From: Streptomyces sp. RKAG290
GTDB taxonomy: Bacteria > Actinomycetota > Actinomycetes > Streptomycetales > Streptomycetaceae
Direction: 5' to 3'
DNA length: 64,000 nucleotides
Assembly (NCBI RefSeq): GCF_023701695.1
Contig: NZ_JAJOZC010000001.1
Location: 2,170,001-2,234,000, forward strand
Shown here: one piece after another, positions 8,524 to 15,392 of the stretch
Numbering within the stretch: the stretch's first letter is position 1
How the letters are laid out: every line of letters begins with the position of its first letter
The notes under the pieces: model-generated
The model's input: the letters and a program-made list of their open reading frames with translations, nothing else
Told to the model about the DNA's origin: nothing
Databases searched by the model: none
Made by a program: the position numbers and the translations under genes

Positions 8524-8727
8524 TCACCACCAGGTGGAGTCGAGTCGGCCCTCGATAGCCCTGATGTGGGTACGGGAACACGCCTCGCAGAAGTAGCGGC
8601 GGCTGCCGTTCTCGACGGAACAGATCCAGGTCGGTGGTGCGTCGTCGCTCCCGGCACCGGTACCGCACAGAGCACATACGACGCCCTTGGGGCCCGCCGT
8701 TTCGGGGCGCTGCGTCTCCTCGTCCAC
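8524..8727 (-). CDS. Small double-CxxC zinc-ribbon-like protein
   Basis: 67 residues from the GTG at 8727. Two knuckles are visible: CALC near residues 18-21 and CEAC near 47-50, with hydrophobic residues between, so one treble-clef/zinc-ribbon fold is likely. It ends RAIEGRLDSTWW. Convergent with the ABC1 kinase gene. No function can be assigned. The frame is open far upstream, but that part is low-complexity and repeat-derived, so the short form is preferred. Confidence 0.65.
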   Translation of the reverse strand: MDEETQRPETAGPKGVVCALCGTGAGSDDAPPTWICSVENGSRRYFCEACSRTHIRAIEGRLDSTWW

Positions 8728-8830
8728 CTCGTGACGATAACTCCACCGCCGCGGTCCGGCACGGCACCACACAGCACCGCCTCGCAGGACCGCCCCGCAG
8801 CACGACCACACGGCAGAGCCCCGCAGCACG

Positions 8831-8865
8831 GCCTCGGGCCGGTCCGAGTGGACCGGCCCCGAGGC
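8831..8865. terminator. Hairpin, probable terminator
   Basis: Stem 8831-8845 pairs with 8850-8865 with one bulged G. It lies between the zinc-ribbon gene and the wblC-side genes and probably ends minus-strand transcription from the Arg-rich protein gene. No U-tract. Confidence 0.6.
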
Positions 8866-8940
8866 AGGGGTGGTGCTGTGGGTACTGGTTGCTGCGGGTC
8901 GGAGAGCGGCCGGCCCGCAGCGGAACCACGGTTGTTCATC

Positions 8941-9018
8941 CTGCTGGTACTTCGACCTGCTGGTACTTCGACCTGCGGGTGTTTCGTCCTGCTGGTACTT
9001 CTCCTGCTGGTGTTCGGT
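8941..9018. repeat. Degenerate 15-16 bp tandem repeat (5 units)
   Basis: Five head-to-tail units based on CTGCTGGTACTTCGAC: the first two are identical and the rest drift (CTGCGGGTGTTTCGTC, CTGCTGGTACTTCTC, CTGCTGGTGTTCGGTC). Intergenic, just downstream of the Arg-rich protein gene. The same core recurs once at 54537. Confidence 0.85.
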
Positions 9019-9028
9019 CCAGCTCGGA

Positions 9029-9292
9029 TCAGTGCATGACCGCCATGGCCAGCGCACGGCGAGCACGCATCGAGGCGCGCTCGGCCCGGCGCTGCATCCG
9101 CCGCGCGTTGATCAGGCGCACGGCCTGACGTTCCGCTTCGGCTTCCCGCAGGCGGTCGTGCATATGAGCACGAGCCAGGGCTTCTGGGATGAGTTGCATC
9201 TCACGGGTCCTGTTCTGACGCGAGTCGTTCGCGCCGGTGATGGTGACGTTCGGTGTCGCGGAGCCGACGGGCTCCCTCGTGGGGATGGTCAT
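9029..9292 (-). CDS. Small Arg-rich conserved-looking protein downstream of wblC
   Basis: 87 residues if started at the ATG at 9292, with AGGACC 4 nt upstream. An ATG at 9199 would give only the basic helical part, and 9352 is also possible. The C-terminal ~55 residues form one long amphipathic Arg/Ala/Glu helix (LREAEAERQAVRLINARRMQ, then RRAERASMRARRALAMAV), plausibly nucleic-acid- or ribosome-binding (inference). It lies 92 nt after wblC on the same strand and may be co-transcribed. No family recognised. Confidence 0.55.
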   Translation of the reverse strand: MTIPTREPVGSATPNVTITGANDSRQNRTREMQLIPEALARAHMHDRLREAEAERQAVRLINARRMQRRAERASMRARRALAMAVMH

Positions 9293-9384
9293 TGGGTCCT
9301 GGTTTCGGGGGTCGTGGGTCTGGGGACGGTCGATGGTTCCGATGCGCTTCATGGGCTTGAGGGCCGCAGCCCCAAGGTCGGCGG

Positions 9385-9753
9385 TCACGCCGCGACCGGG
9401 TTCTTGCGCGGACGGCCACGCGGCCGCTTGCGAGCAACGACGACGCCCTGGATGAAGAGCTCGCCACCCCAGACACCCCACGGCTCACGACGCTCCTTGG
9501 CGCCGGCGAGGCAGGCCTCGACGAGCGGACAGGTCCGGCAGAGGGACTTGGCGTACTCGACGTCGGCCGGCGACTCGGCGAAGAAGACCTCAGGGTCGTA
9601 GGAACGGCAGGGGACGGGTACGCCGAGGTTCTCGATGGCGTCGTCGAGCGCGGTGAGCGCAGTGAGCGGGATCAAGGTGGAGTCCTCCGTGAGGCCGGGC
9701 GGGGGGAGCGTTTCGGAAGGCGGTACTGACGGGGCGTGCGCTTCGAGTTGCAC
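9385..9753 (-). CDS. wblC: WhiB-family regulator WblC (WhiB7)
   Basis: 122 residues from the GTG at 9753. Four Fe-S cysteines are visible: C49 in VPCRSYDPEVFF, then CRTCPLVEAC (CxxC...C). These are followed by the WhiB turn EPWGVWGGE and a C-terminal AT-hook RPRGRPRKNP, the combination diagnostic of WhiB7/WblC. The protein is a redox-sensitive [4Fe-4S] partner of the primary sigma factor region 4 and activates intrinsic resistance genes to ribosome-targeting antibiotics; it also activates its own promoter. The ~610-nt leader carries a uORF and an intrinsic terminator, and the promoter at 10373-10425 has the AT-rich block expected for AT-hook binding. Confidence 0.95.
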   Translation of the reverse strand: MQLEAHAPSVPPSETLPPPGLTEDSTLIPLTALTALDDAIENLGVPVPCRSYDPEVFFAESPADVEYAKSLCRTCPLVEACLAGAKERREPWGVWGGELFIQGVVVARKRPRGRPRKNPVAA

Positions 9754-9856
9754 GGTGGTGGTGTCCTCGTCTGGTCATGTCCGGCCTGTTGGCCGGGGGC
9801 GGCTGGTACCAGTTGTTGCTTGTCCCGAGGCTCCTTCTTGCTGTCCCGTCCGTTCG

Positions 9857-9902
9857 GACAAAACAAAAGGGCCGCGGATCCCGAGTGGGGTTCCGCGGCC
9901 CT
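9857..9902 (-). terminator. Intrinsic terminator / attenuator in the wblC leader
   Basis: On the minus strand the stem AGGGCCGCGGA (9902-9892) pairs with TCCGCGGCCCT (9878-9868). A second short GC stem continues inside the loop, and TTTTGTTTTGTCC follows directly. This is one of very few hairpins in the window with a real U-tract, and it lies ~100 nt before the wblC start inside its own leader. Its place just after the uORF stop fits transcription attenuation. Confidence 0.9.
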
Positions 9903-9925
9903 GAAGGCGCCGGCCTGATTCTCGA

Positions 9926-10261
9926 TCAGGCTGGATCACTCCAGGGTTCAGGCCCACGGAAGGCCCACATCGTGTGGTGGTGCGTCGTCTGCTTCTTGGC
10001 TCCGGCTTCAGTTCCCGCACCGGCGGCCGCAAAGGCATAGGCCTGGGCCTGTCCCTTCGCTACTGCTGCCACCGGTGCCTGGGTCGGTCGCTCATTGCGC
10101 TCCCGCACAGGAAGGCTTGCCAGGGACAGCGGGCTGACGGCGGAAATGCCGGACAGACCGGTGCCGGGCAGCGAAGACTTCGAAGAGCAGGCGAGGCCGA
10201 GCGAGCAGGCGGAGACGACCGAGAGATCGGTCATTTTGTTGGTCTCGATGATGCTGATCAC
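9926..10261 (-). CDS. uORF in the wblC leader (111 residues)
   Basis: GTG start at 10261 preceded by AGGAGG with an ideal 8-nt gap, one of the strongest SD sequences in the window, so translation is very likely. The product starts VISIIETNKMTDLSVVSACS and has a Ser/Cys/Gly-rich N-terminal third, then an Ala/Gln-rich middle and a His/Trp end (TTHHHTMWAF). No family recognised and no signal peptide. The stop at 9926-9928 lies within a 7-bp hairpin (9913-9931) and ~23 nt before the terminator stem. WhiB7/wblC leaders are known to use an upstream ORF whose disturbed translation lets polymerase pass the terminator; this ORF is in the position to do that. Confidence 0.75.
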   Translation of the reverse strand: MISIIETNKMTDLSVVSACSLGLACSSKSSLPGTGLSGISAVSPLSLASLPVRERNERPTQAPVAAVAKGQAQAYAFAAAGAGTEAGAKKQTTHHHTMWAFRGPEPWSDPA

Positions 10262-10372
10262 TTCAATCGCCTCCTCTCGGCGTCTCGGGGGACCGGCCAG
10301 GCCGATCCTGCGTATTCGTCAAGTACAGCACAGGACCAGGGCTTCAGAGAAGCCGCTGTTCCGACGGTTAAG

Positions 10373-10425
10373 AACCTATGGTGATTACTGGGGCGGGCGC
10401 AAACTATTTTTTCGACGAGTTTTTC
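10373..10425 (-). promoter_or_regulatory. wblC promoter with AT-rich WhiB7 box
   Basis: Minus strand: -35 TTGCGC (10402-10397), 18-nt spacer, -10 TAGGTT (10378-10373). Directly upstream of the -35 is the A/T-rich block 10403-10425 (AAAAACTCGTCGAAAAAATA), rare in this GC-rich DNA. WhiB7-dependent promoters carry an AT-rich element immediately upstream of the -35, so autoregulation is expected. The block starts right after the uvrD2 stop. Confidence 0.75.
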
Positions 10426-12615
10426 TCACATCTCCTCGTCGGCCTCGGCAAGCCCCTCCACCCCGTCCCCACCTGCGCAGATGTCCAGCACGGCGGAGCC
10501 GAAACGGCCCAGCTTCCGCGCGCCGACCCCGGGGATCCCGGCCAGTTCGCCCTCGCTGCCCGGCACCGCCTCCGCGATGGCCATCAGGGTCTTGTCGGTG
10601 AACACGCAGTAGGCGGGCTGGCTGATCTCCTGCGCCCGTACCGCCCGCCAGTCACGCAGTCGCTCGTACAACGCCTCGTCCATGTCGGACGGGCAGTCGT
10701 CGCAGCGCATCAGCTTCATCTCACCGGCGTCGGTGAGGGTCTTGCCGCACACCCTGCACAGCGCGGGACCGCGCCGCTTGCGCCGGGCCGGGGCCGGGCG
10801 CTCGATGCCGGCCCCGCCGCCCGCCGAAGCCCGGCCGCCCAGCGCCCCCGATCCCGGGCGCAGCCCGTTCAGGAAGCGGCTCGGCCGGCGGCTCGCCCGG
10901 CCACCGGGCGAGCGGGCCAGCGACCACGACAGCGAAAGGTGGAAGCGGGCCCGGGTGACGCCGACGTACAGCAGCCGGCGCTCCTCCTCGATCTGCTCGT
11001 CCGTCTTGGCGTAGGTGATCGGCATCATGCCCTCGGTCAGCCCGACCAGGAACACGGCGTCCCACTCCAGGCCCTTCGCCGAGTGCAGCGAGGCCAGCGT
11101 GACTCCCTGGACCGTGGGGGCATGCTGGGCCGCGGCCCGCTCGTCCAGCTCGGCGACCAGATCGGAGAGCGTCGCCCCAGGCCGCGCCTGCTCGAAGTCC
11201 TCGGCCAGCCTGACCAGTGCGGCGAGGGACTCCCATCGGTCGCGCACCGCCCCGGATCCGGCGGGCGGTTCGCTGCTCCAGCCCTTGGTGGAGAGCACCG
11301 CACGGACCTCGGCGGGCAGCCCCTCCGCGTCGTCCAGCAGGGAGTCGTTGCCCCCGGCCCGGGCAGCGCCGCGCAGTGCGACGCCCGCTTCCCGGACCTC
11401 CGCGCGCTCGAAGAACCGCTCCGCGCCGCGCAGCTGGTACGGCACGCCCGCGTCGGCCAGGGCCTGCTCGTAGACCTCGGACTGGGAGTTGACCCGGTAG
11501 AGCACGGCGATCTCGCCGGCCGGGACGCCCGCGGCGATCAGGTCACGGATGCGGCGGGCCGTGCCCTCGGCCTCAGCCGGCTCGTCCGCGTACTCCGTAT
11601 AGGCGGGCTCGGGGCCGCGCTCGCGTTGCGAGACCAGTTCGAGCCGGTGCTCGGCGGCCCTGCCCCGGGCCTGGCCGAGCAGCCCGTTGGCCAGGTGGAC
11701 CACCTGGGGGGTGGAGCGGTAGTCCCGGACGAGTTTGACCACGGTGGCCCGGGGGTGGCGGGTGCGGAAATTCAGCAGGTGGTCCGGGGTGGCTCCGGTG
11801 AAGGAGTAGATCGTCTGGCTGGCGTCGCCGACGACGCAGAGGTTGTCCCGGTCACCGAGCCAGAGGTCGAGCAGCCGCTGCTGGAGCGGGCTGACGTCCT
11901 GGTACTCGTCGACGACGAAGTGCTGGTACTGACGGCGCACGTGGTCGGCGATGTCGTGGCGGTCCTGCAGGATGCCGACGGTGAGGAGCAGCACGTCCTC
12001 GAAGTCGATCACCGTGCGGTCGCGCTTCAGCTGTTCGTACATCGCGTAGACCTGGGAGATCTCGGCAGGATCGCGCGGGGCGTCCCGCTGGGACTTGGCG
12101 ACCACGGCCGGGTAGTCGGCGGGCACCGTCTGGGTGACCTTGGCCCACTCGATCTCGCTCGTCACATCGCGCAGCTCGTTGCGGTCGAGGCGGATACCGC
12201 AGCGGGCCGCCGCCTCGGCCACCAGCTGGACCTTGCGCTCCAGCAGACGGGGCAGGTCGCCACCGACTGCTTTCGGCCAGAAATACTGGAGCTGACGCAG
12301 GGCCGCGGAGTGGAAGGTCCGCGCCTGCACCCCGCCGGCGCCGAGCTGGCGCAGCCGCCCCCGCATCTCCCCGGCGGCCCGGTTGGTGAACGTGACAGCA
12401 AGCACGCTCGTCGGCTGGAGTATGCCGGCGCGCACCCCGTAGGCGATGCGGTGCGTGATGGCGCGCGTCTTGCCCGTACCGGCTCCGGCCAGCACGCACA
12501 CCGGGCCCTGCAGGGCCACGGCGACCTCGCGCTGCTCGGGGTCGAGCCCGTCGAGGACGGCGTCGGCGGAGTCGGGGACCTGAGGGAAGAGGGTGGAATG
12601 CGTTGCTGATGTCAC
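10426..12615 (-). CDS. uvrD2: UvrD/Rep-family DNA helicase UvrD2 with HRDC domain
   Basis: 729 residues from the GTG at 12615 (VTSATHSTLFPQ). SF1A motifs: Q-motif LDPEQREVAVALQGP, Walker A AGAGTGKTRA, TFTNRAAGEMR, Walker B FVVDEYQDVSPLQQ, GDASQTIYSFTGA, VTLASLHSAKGLEWD and LYVGVTRAR. Then come a tetracysteine module (CRVCGK...CDDC) and an HRDC domain of ~75 residues ending in GARKLGRFG. The layout matches mycobacterial UvrD2, a 3'-5' helicase. Close linkage to whiB7 and to mycoredoxin is also as in mycobacteria. The long open frame opposite is a codon-bias shadow. Confidence 0.92.
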   Translation of the reverse strand: MTSATHSTLFPQVPDSADAVLDGLDPEQREVAVALQGPVCVLAGAGTGKTRAITHRIAYGVRAGILQPTSVLAVTFTNRAAGEMRGRLRQLGAGGVQARTFHSAALRQLQYFWPKAVGGDLPRLLERKVQLVAEAAARCGIRLDRNELRDVTSEIEWAKVTQTVPADYPAVVAKSQRDAPRDPAEISQVYAMYEQLKRDRTVIDFEDVLLLTVGILQDRHDIADHVRRQYQHFVVDEYQDVSPLQQRLLDLWLGDRDNLCVVGDASQTIYSFTGATPDHLLNFRTRHPRATVVKLVRDYRSTPQVVHLANGLLGQARGRAAEHRLELVSQRERGPEPAYTEYADEPAEAEGTARRIRDLIAAGVPAGEIAVLYRVNSQSEVYEQALADAGVPYQLRGAERFFERAEVREAGVALRGAARAGGNDSLLDDAEGLPAEVRAVLSTKGWSSEPPAGSGAVRDRWESLAALVRLAEDFEQARPGATLSDLVAELDERAAAQHAPTVQGVTLASLHSAKGLEWDAVFLVGLTEGMMPITYAKTDEQIEEERRLLYVGVTRARFHLSLSWSLARSPGGRASRRPSRFLNGLRPGSGALGGRASAGGGAGIERPAPARRKRRGPALCRVCGKTLTDAGEMKLMRCDDCPSDMDEALYERLRDWRAVRAQEISQPAYCVFTDKTLMAIAEAVPGSEGELAGIPGVGARKLGRFGSAVLDICAGGDGVEGLAEADEEM

Positions 12616-12654
12616 CCCGCCATGCTGCCAGGTCCGAAGGGGCGGACGGGGAAG

Positions 12655-12663
12655 TTGTCCACA
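12655..12663 (+). other. DnaA-box-like 9-mer upstream of uvrD2
   Basis: TTGTCCACA, an exact match to the preferred Streptomyces DnaA box, 40 nt upstream of the uvrD2 start. Single copy. Confidence 0.4.
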
Positions 12664-12689
12664 GGGCTGCCGCATCCGTCGTACTAATC

Positions 12690-12855
12690 GGGAGCGGGCC
12701 CCGCTGATCAGGAGCACGCCCGGCTGATCCGAGGCAGGCCCCGCTGATCAGGAGCACGCCTGGCTGATCAAAGGCAGGCCCGGCTGATGAACGGGCACAG
12801 GCCCTGGCTGATGAACGGGCGCGGGCCCCGGCTGATGAACGGGCGCGGGCCCGGG
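12690..12855. repeat. Degenerate ~20-25 bp tandem repeat (about 7 units)
   Basis: Seven units share a GGCTGATNA-type core at about 20-25 bp steps, with G/C-rich spacers such as CAGGAGCACGCC and ACGGGCGCGGGCCC; several units contain the palindrome CTGATCAG. It fills the intergenic space between uvrD2 and the mycoredoxin gene, which is otherwise empty apart from the mycoredoxin promoter. Not a CRISPR: the units are too short and adjacent. Confidence 0.85.
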
Positions 12856-12988
12856 AATGGTGGCCAGGTCGTGTGCGTTCTCCTTCCGTGCGGCAACGCA
12901 CGTCCCCGCTTCCCGGTGTGACGGACCGGACACCGGGACGGGATGTGGCGAGATTGCCGAGACCGATGAGACAGAGGAGCGCGTAGAC

Positions 12989-13231
12989 ATGCCGGGCACT
13001 GTGACGATGTACAGCACCACGTGGTGCGGCTACTGCCGTCGGCTCAAGGGCCAGATGGACCGCGAGGGCATCGCGTACACCGAGATCAACATCGAGCACG
13101 ACCCGGACTCCGCGGCCTTCGTCGAGAAGGCGAATGGCGGGAACCAGACGGTACCGACCGTACTTTTCCCGGACGGTTCGACGCTGACGAACCCTTCGCT
13201 GGCCCAGGTGAAGCAGAAGGTCGGCGCCTGA
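12989..13231 (+). CDS. mrx1: Mycoredoxin (glutaredoxin-like)
   Basis: 80 residues, glutaredoxin fold. Active site TTWCGYCRRLK (CGYC) near residues 11-20, then GNQTVPTVLFPDG with the cis-Pro TVP motif. CGYC or CPYC proteins of this size reduce mycothiol mixed disulfides in actinobacteria, using mycothiol in place of glutathione. GAGGAG stands ~10 nt upstream of the ATG; the frame is open further upstream but lies in the repeat region. Divergent from uvrD2 as in mycobacteria; a perfect terminator follows. Confidence 0.9.
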   Translation: MPGTVTMYSTTWCGYCRRLKGQMDREGIAYTEINIEHDPDSAAFVEKANGGNQTVPTVLFPDGSTLTNPSLAQVKQKVGA

Positions 13232-13255
13232 GCGCTCGTCTCGCCTGCGCACATC

Positions 13256-13291
13256 GCCCGCCGCTTCCGGTATGGACCGGAAGCGGCGGGC
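13256..13291. terminator. Bidirectional hairpin terminator
   Basis: Perfect 16-bp stem (13256-13271 with 13276-13291) and ATGG loop between the convergent mycoredoxin and folD genes. Confidence 0.85.
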
Positions 13292-13306
13292 GCTTGTGTG
13301 CGGGGG

Positions 13307-14167
13307 TCAGCTCAGGCCGAACCGGCGGGCGGCCGCGGTCACCGTCTGTTCGAGGAGGACGGCGATGGTCATGGGGCCGACGCCGCCCGGGACCGGGGTG
13401 ATGAGGCTCGCGCGCTCGGCCGCTGTCCCGAAATCGACGTCGCCGACGTTGCCCTCGTTGTAGCCCGCGTCGATCACCACCGCGCCCGGCTTGATGTCCG
13501 CTCCGCTGATGAAGCGCGGCCGGCCGACCGCTGCCACCAGGACGTCCGCCTGCCGCACGATCGAGGAGAGGTCCCTCGTGTGCGAGTGGCAGTACGTCAC
13601 CGTGGCGTTGCGGCCGAGGAGGAGCATTCCGGCGGGCTTGCCCAGGATGGCGCTGCGCCCCACGACCACGGCGTGCTTGCCCGGGAGGCCGACCTCGTAC
13701 GCGTCGAGCAGGCGCATGATGCCGCCGGGGGTGCAGGAGACGAAGCCGGGGAGGCCGAAGCCCATCGCGGCGAACGAGTGCATGGTGACGCCGTCGACGT
13801 CCTTCTCCGGGGCAATCGCCTCGAAGGCGGCCCGCTCGTCGATGTGCGGGCCCATCGGGTGCTGCAGCAGGATGCCGTGCACCTCCGGATCCTTCGACAG
13901 GGCGGTCACCGCGGCGACGACGTCCTGAGTGGTGGAGTCGGCCGGAAGGGCCACGTGCCGGGACTCTATGCCCGCCCGCGCACACCGGTTGCGCTTCATC
14001 CTGACGTACGTCACCGAGGCCGGGTCCTCCCCGACCAGGACCGTGGCGAGGCAGGGGGCCGTGCCGGTGCGCCGGAGGATCTCCGCCGCCGTGGCGGCGC
14101 TTTCGTCGACGATGCGGCGGGCGAGGCCGGCGCCGTCCATCAGTTGGGCCGTGCTGGTCGGGTTCAC
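13307..14167 (-). CDS. folD: FolD-like methylene-THF dehydrogenase/cyclohydrolase, divergent
   Basis: 286 residues from the GTG at 14167 (VNPTSTAQLMDG), with AGGAG 6 nt upstream. FolD landmarks: VLVGEDPASVTYVRMKRNRC (catalytic Lys), GILLQHPMGPHID in place of the usual VQLPLP, PEKDVDGV, CTPGGIMRLL, the NADP loop VVVGRSAILGKPAGMLLL and the end PVPGGVGPMTIAVLL. The enzyme interconverts methylene-, methenyl- and 10-formyl-THF, the one-carbon donor for purine synthesis. A ZTP riboswitch lies directly upstream, which explains its control: ZTP accumulates when 10-formyl-THF is short. The altered substrate loop suggests a second, inducible FolD; whether the genome has another cannot be seen here. Confidence 0.88.
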   Translation of the reverse strand: MNPTSTAQLMDGAGLARRIVDESAATAAEILRRTGTAPCLATVLVGEDPASVTYVRMKRNRCARAGIESRHVALPADSTTQDVVAAVTALSKDPEVHGILLQHPMGPHIDERAAFEAIAPEKDVDGVTMHSFAAMGFGLPGFVSCTPGGIMRLLDAYEVGLPGKHAVVVGRSAILGKPAGMLLLGRNATVTYCHSHTRDLSSIVRQADVLVAAVGRPRFISGADIKPGAVVIDAGYNEGNVGDVDFGTAAERASLITPVPGGVGPMTIAVLLEQTVTAAARRFGLS

Positions 14168-14235
14168 CGGGAGCTCCTGGGCGTACGGGCGATCGCGGCG
14201 GCCACACGGGCCGCGGCACATCGCGGGAACGGCGG

Positions 14236-14342
14236 TCGATCGCCCAGGCGCACGGCTTCGGCAGCCGCCATCGGCTGCCGGTGTTCTCGGCGGCCGCTCC
14301 CCGGTGGTGCTCCACCTCAGCGCCAGTCACGGCCCGCGTCCA
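14236..14342 (-). ncRNA. ZTP (pfl) riboswitch aptamer controlling folD
   Basis: Read on the minus strand, the pfl consensus is unmistakable: GGGCCGTGACTGGCG, then GTGGAGCACCACCGGGGAGCG a little further on, a variable helix (mirror pairs around the GGCAGCCGATGGCGGCTGCC hairpin), and the conserved 3' half CGCCTGGGC. The aptamer binds ZTP/ZMP, the alarmones of 10-formyl-THF shortage. The 3' CCTGGGCG (14248-14241) can pair either with CGCCCAGG at 14183-14176, which overlaps the AGGAG ribosome-binding site, or, shifted, its GGGCGATCG can pair with CGATCGCCC at 14195-14187. This indicates a translational on-switch. Confidence 0.92.
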
Positions 14343-14403
14343 CTGTAGAGCTCGGGAGCGGGGGCCGTGGTCGCACTCCCCCACTCCGGTCCGCGCTCCG
14401 GTG

Positions 14404-15348
14404 TCAGCCGGCGCTGCCCGGCTTCGGCAGGGGCTTCCCGTACCAGATCTCGATCAGGCGGGCCGCGATCGAGATGCCGAACGGGGGCAGGATCTCGCCC
14501 GATTCGAAGGCGGCGGTCAGCTCCTCGCGGGAGAACCAGCGGGCCTCCTCGATCTCCTCGCCGTCGACGTCGATCTCGTACGTCGTGGCCCGGGCCATGA
14601 AGCCGAGCATCAGGCTGGACGGGAAGGGCCAGGGCTGGCTGGCGACGTACTCCACCTCACCGACGGTGATGCCCGCCTCCTCGAACACCTCCCGTGCCAC
14701 GGACTGCTCGATGGATTCGCCCGGCTCGACGAACCCGGCGAGGGTCGAGAAGCGGCCCTCGGGCCAGTGGACCTGGCGGCCCAGCAGGGCGCGGTCCTGG
14801 TCGTCGGTGACCAGCATGATGACCGCCGGGTCGGTGCGCGGGTAGTGCTCCGCGCCACAGGCCTGGCAGCGACGGATGTGGCCGGCTGCCGCGATCACCG
14901 TGCGTTCGCCGCAGCGTGAGCAGAAGCGGTGCAGCCGCTGCCAGTTCTCCAGCGCCACCGCGTGCACCATCAGACCCGCGTCGCGGGGGCCGAGGAGCAG
15001 GCCCGCCTCCCGCAGGCCCGCGGGCCGGGCCGACTGGTCCATGCGGCCCGGCAGGGAGTCCTTCTGGAGGGCGAAGTAGCTGACGCCGTCCTCGTCGGTG
15101 CCGAGGAAGTAGCGGTGGGTCTCGGTGACCGGGGCCTCGAAGGCGGGGGTCATCACGAGTTCGGTGCCGTCGGCGGTGTCGTCGATCAGCACCTGCCCGC
15201 CGGAGACGACGAAGACCCGGGTCGTCGGGTGGCTCCACGCGGCGGACAGCCATGCCTCGTCGAGGCGGTGGTGCGCGGCGCGGTCGATGCCGCTGGGCGC
15301 CGTCAGACCGATGGGCCGGTCTGTGGTGGCGTTGTCGAAGGTGCTCAC
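14404..15348 (-). CDS. nudC: NAD(+) diphosphatase NudC
   Basis: 314 residues from the GTG at 15348, preceded by AGGAAG. Zinc ribbon CSRCGERT...CQACGAEHYP in the middle, NUDIX box GFVEPGESIEQS...REVFEEAGI, and the NudC-specific SQPWPFPSSLMLGF 12-15 residues later. It hydrolyses NADH/NAD+ to NMN(H) and AMP and removes NAD caps from RNA in the characterised members. It lies upstream of folD on the same strand, but the ZTP aptamer and a ~60-nt gap separate them. Next to mycoredoxin and AdnAB as in mycobacteria. Confidence 0.93.
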   Translation of the reverse strand: MSTFDNATTDRPIGLTAPSGIDRAAHHRLDEAWLSAAWSHPTTRVFVVSGGQVLIDDTADGTELVMTPAFEAPVTETHRYFLGTDEDGVSYFALQKDSLPGRMDQSARPAGLREAGLLLGPRDAGLMVHAVALENWQRLHRFCSRCGERTVIAAAGHIRRCQACGAEHYPRTDPAVIMLVTDDQDRALLGRQVHWPEGRFSTLAGFVEPGESIEQSVAREVFEEAGITVGEVEYVASQPWPFPSSLMLGFMARATTYEIDVDGEEIEEARWFSREELTAAFESGEILPPFGISIAARLIEIWYGKPLPKPGSAG

Positions 15349-15392
15349 AGGTGCTTCCTACTCCCCCGGGATGGATCGGGTGTTCAGAGGAT

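Noticed and set aside
8941..9018. Coding Gln/Tyr-rich repeat protein on the minus strand (YQQDE-like units)
   Set aside because: Units alternate 15 and 16 bp, so the reading frame is not kept; no ribosome-binding site.
10378..12609. Open frame of over 700 codons on the plus strand opposite uvrD2
   Set aside because: Shadow of uvrD2; it lacks motifs, and its start lies in the wblC promoter.
12690..12855. CRISPR-like array
   Set aside because: Repeat units are 20-25 bp, adjacent and degenerate; no unique spacers of ~30 bp and no cas genes.
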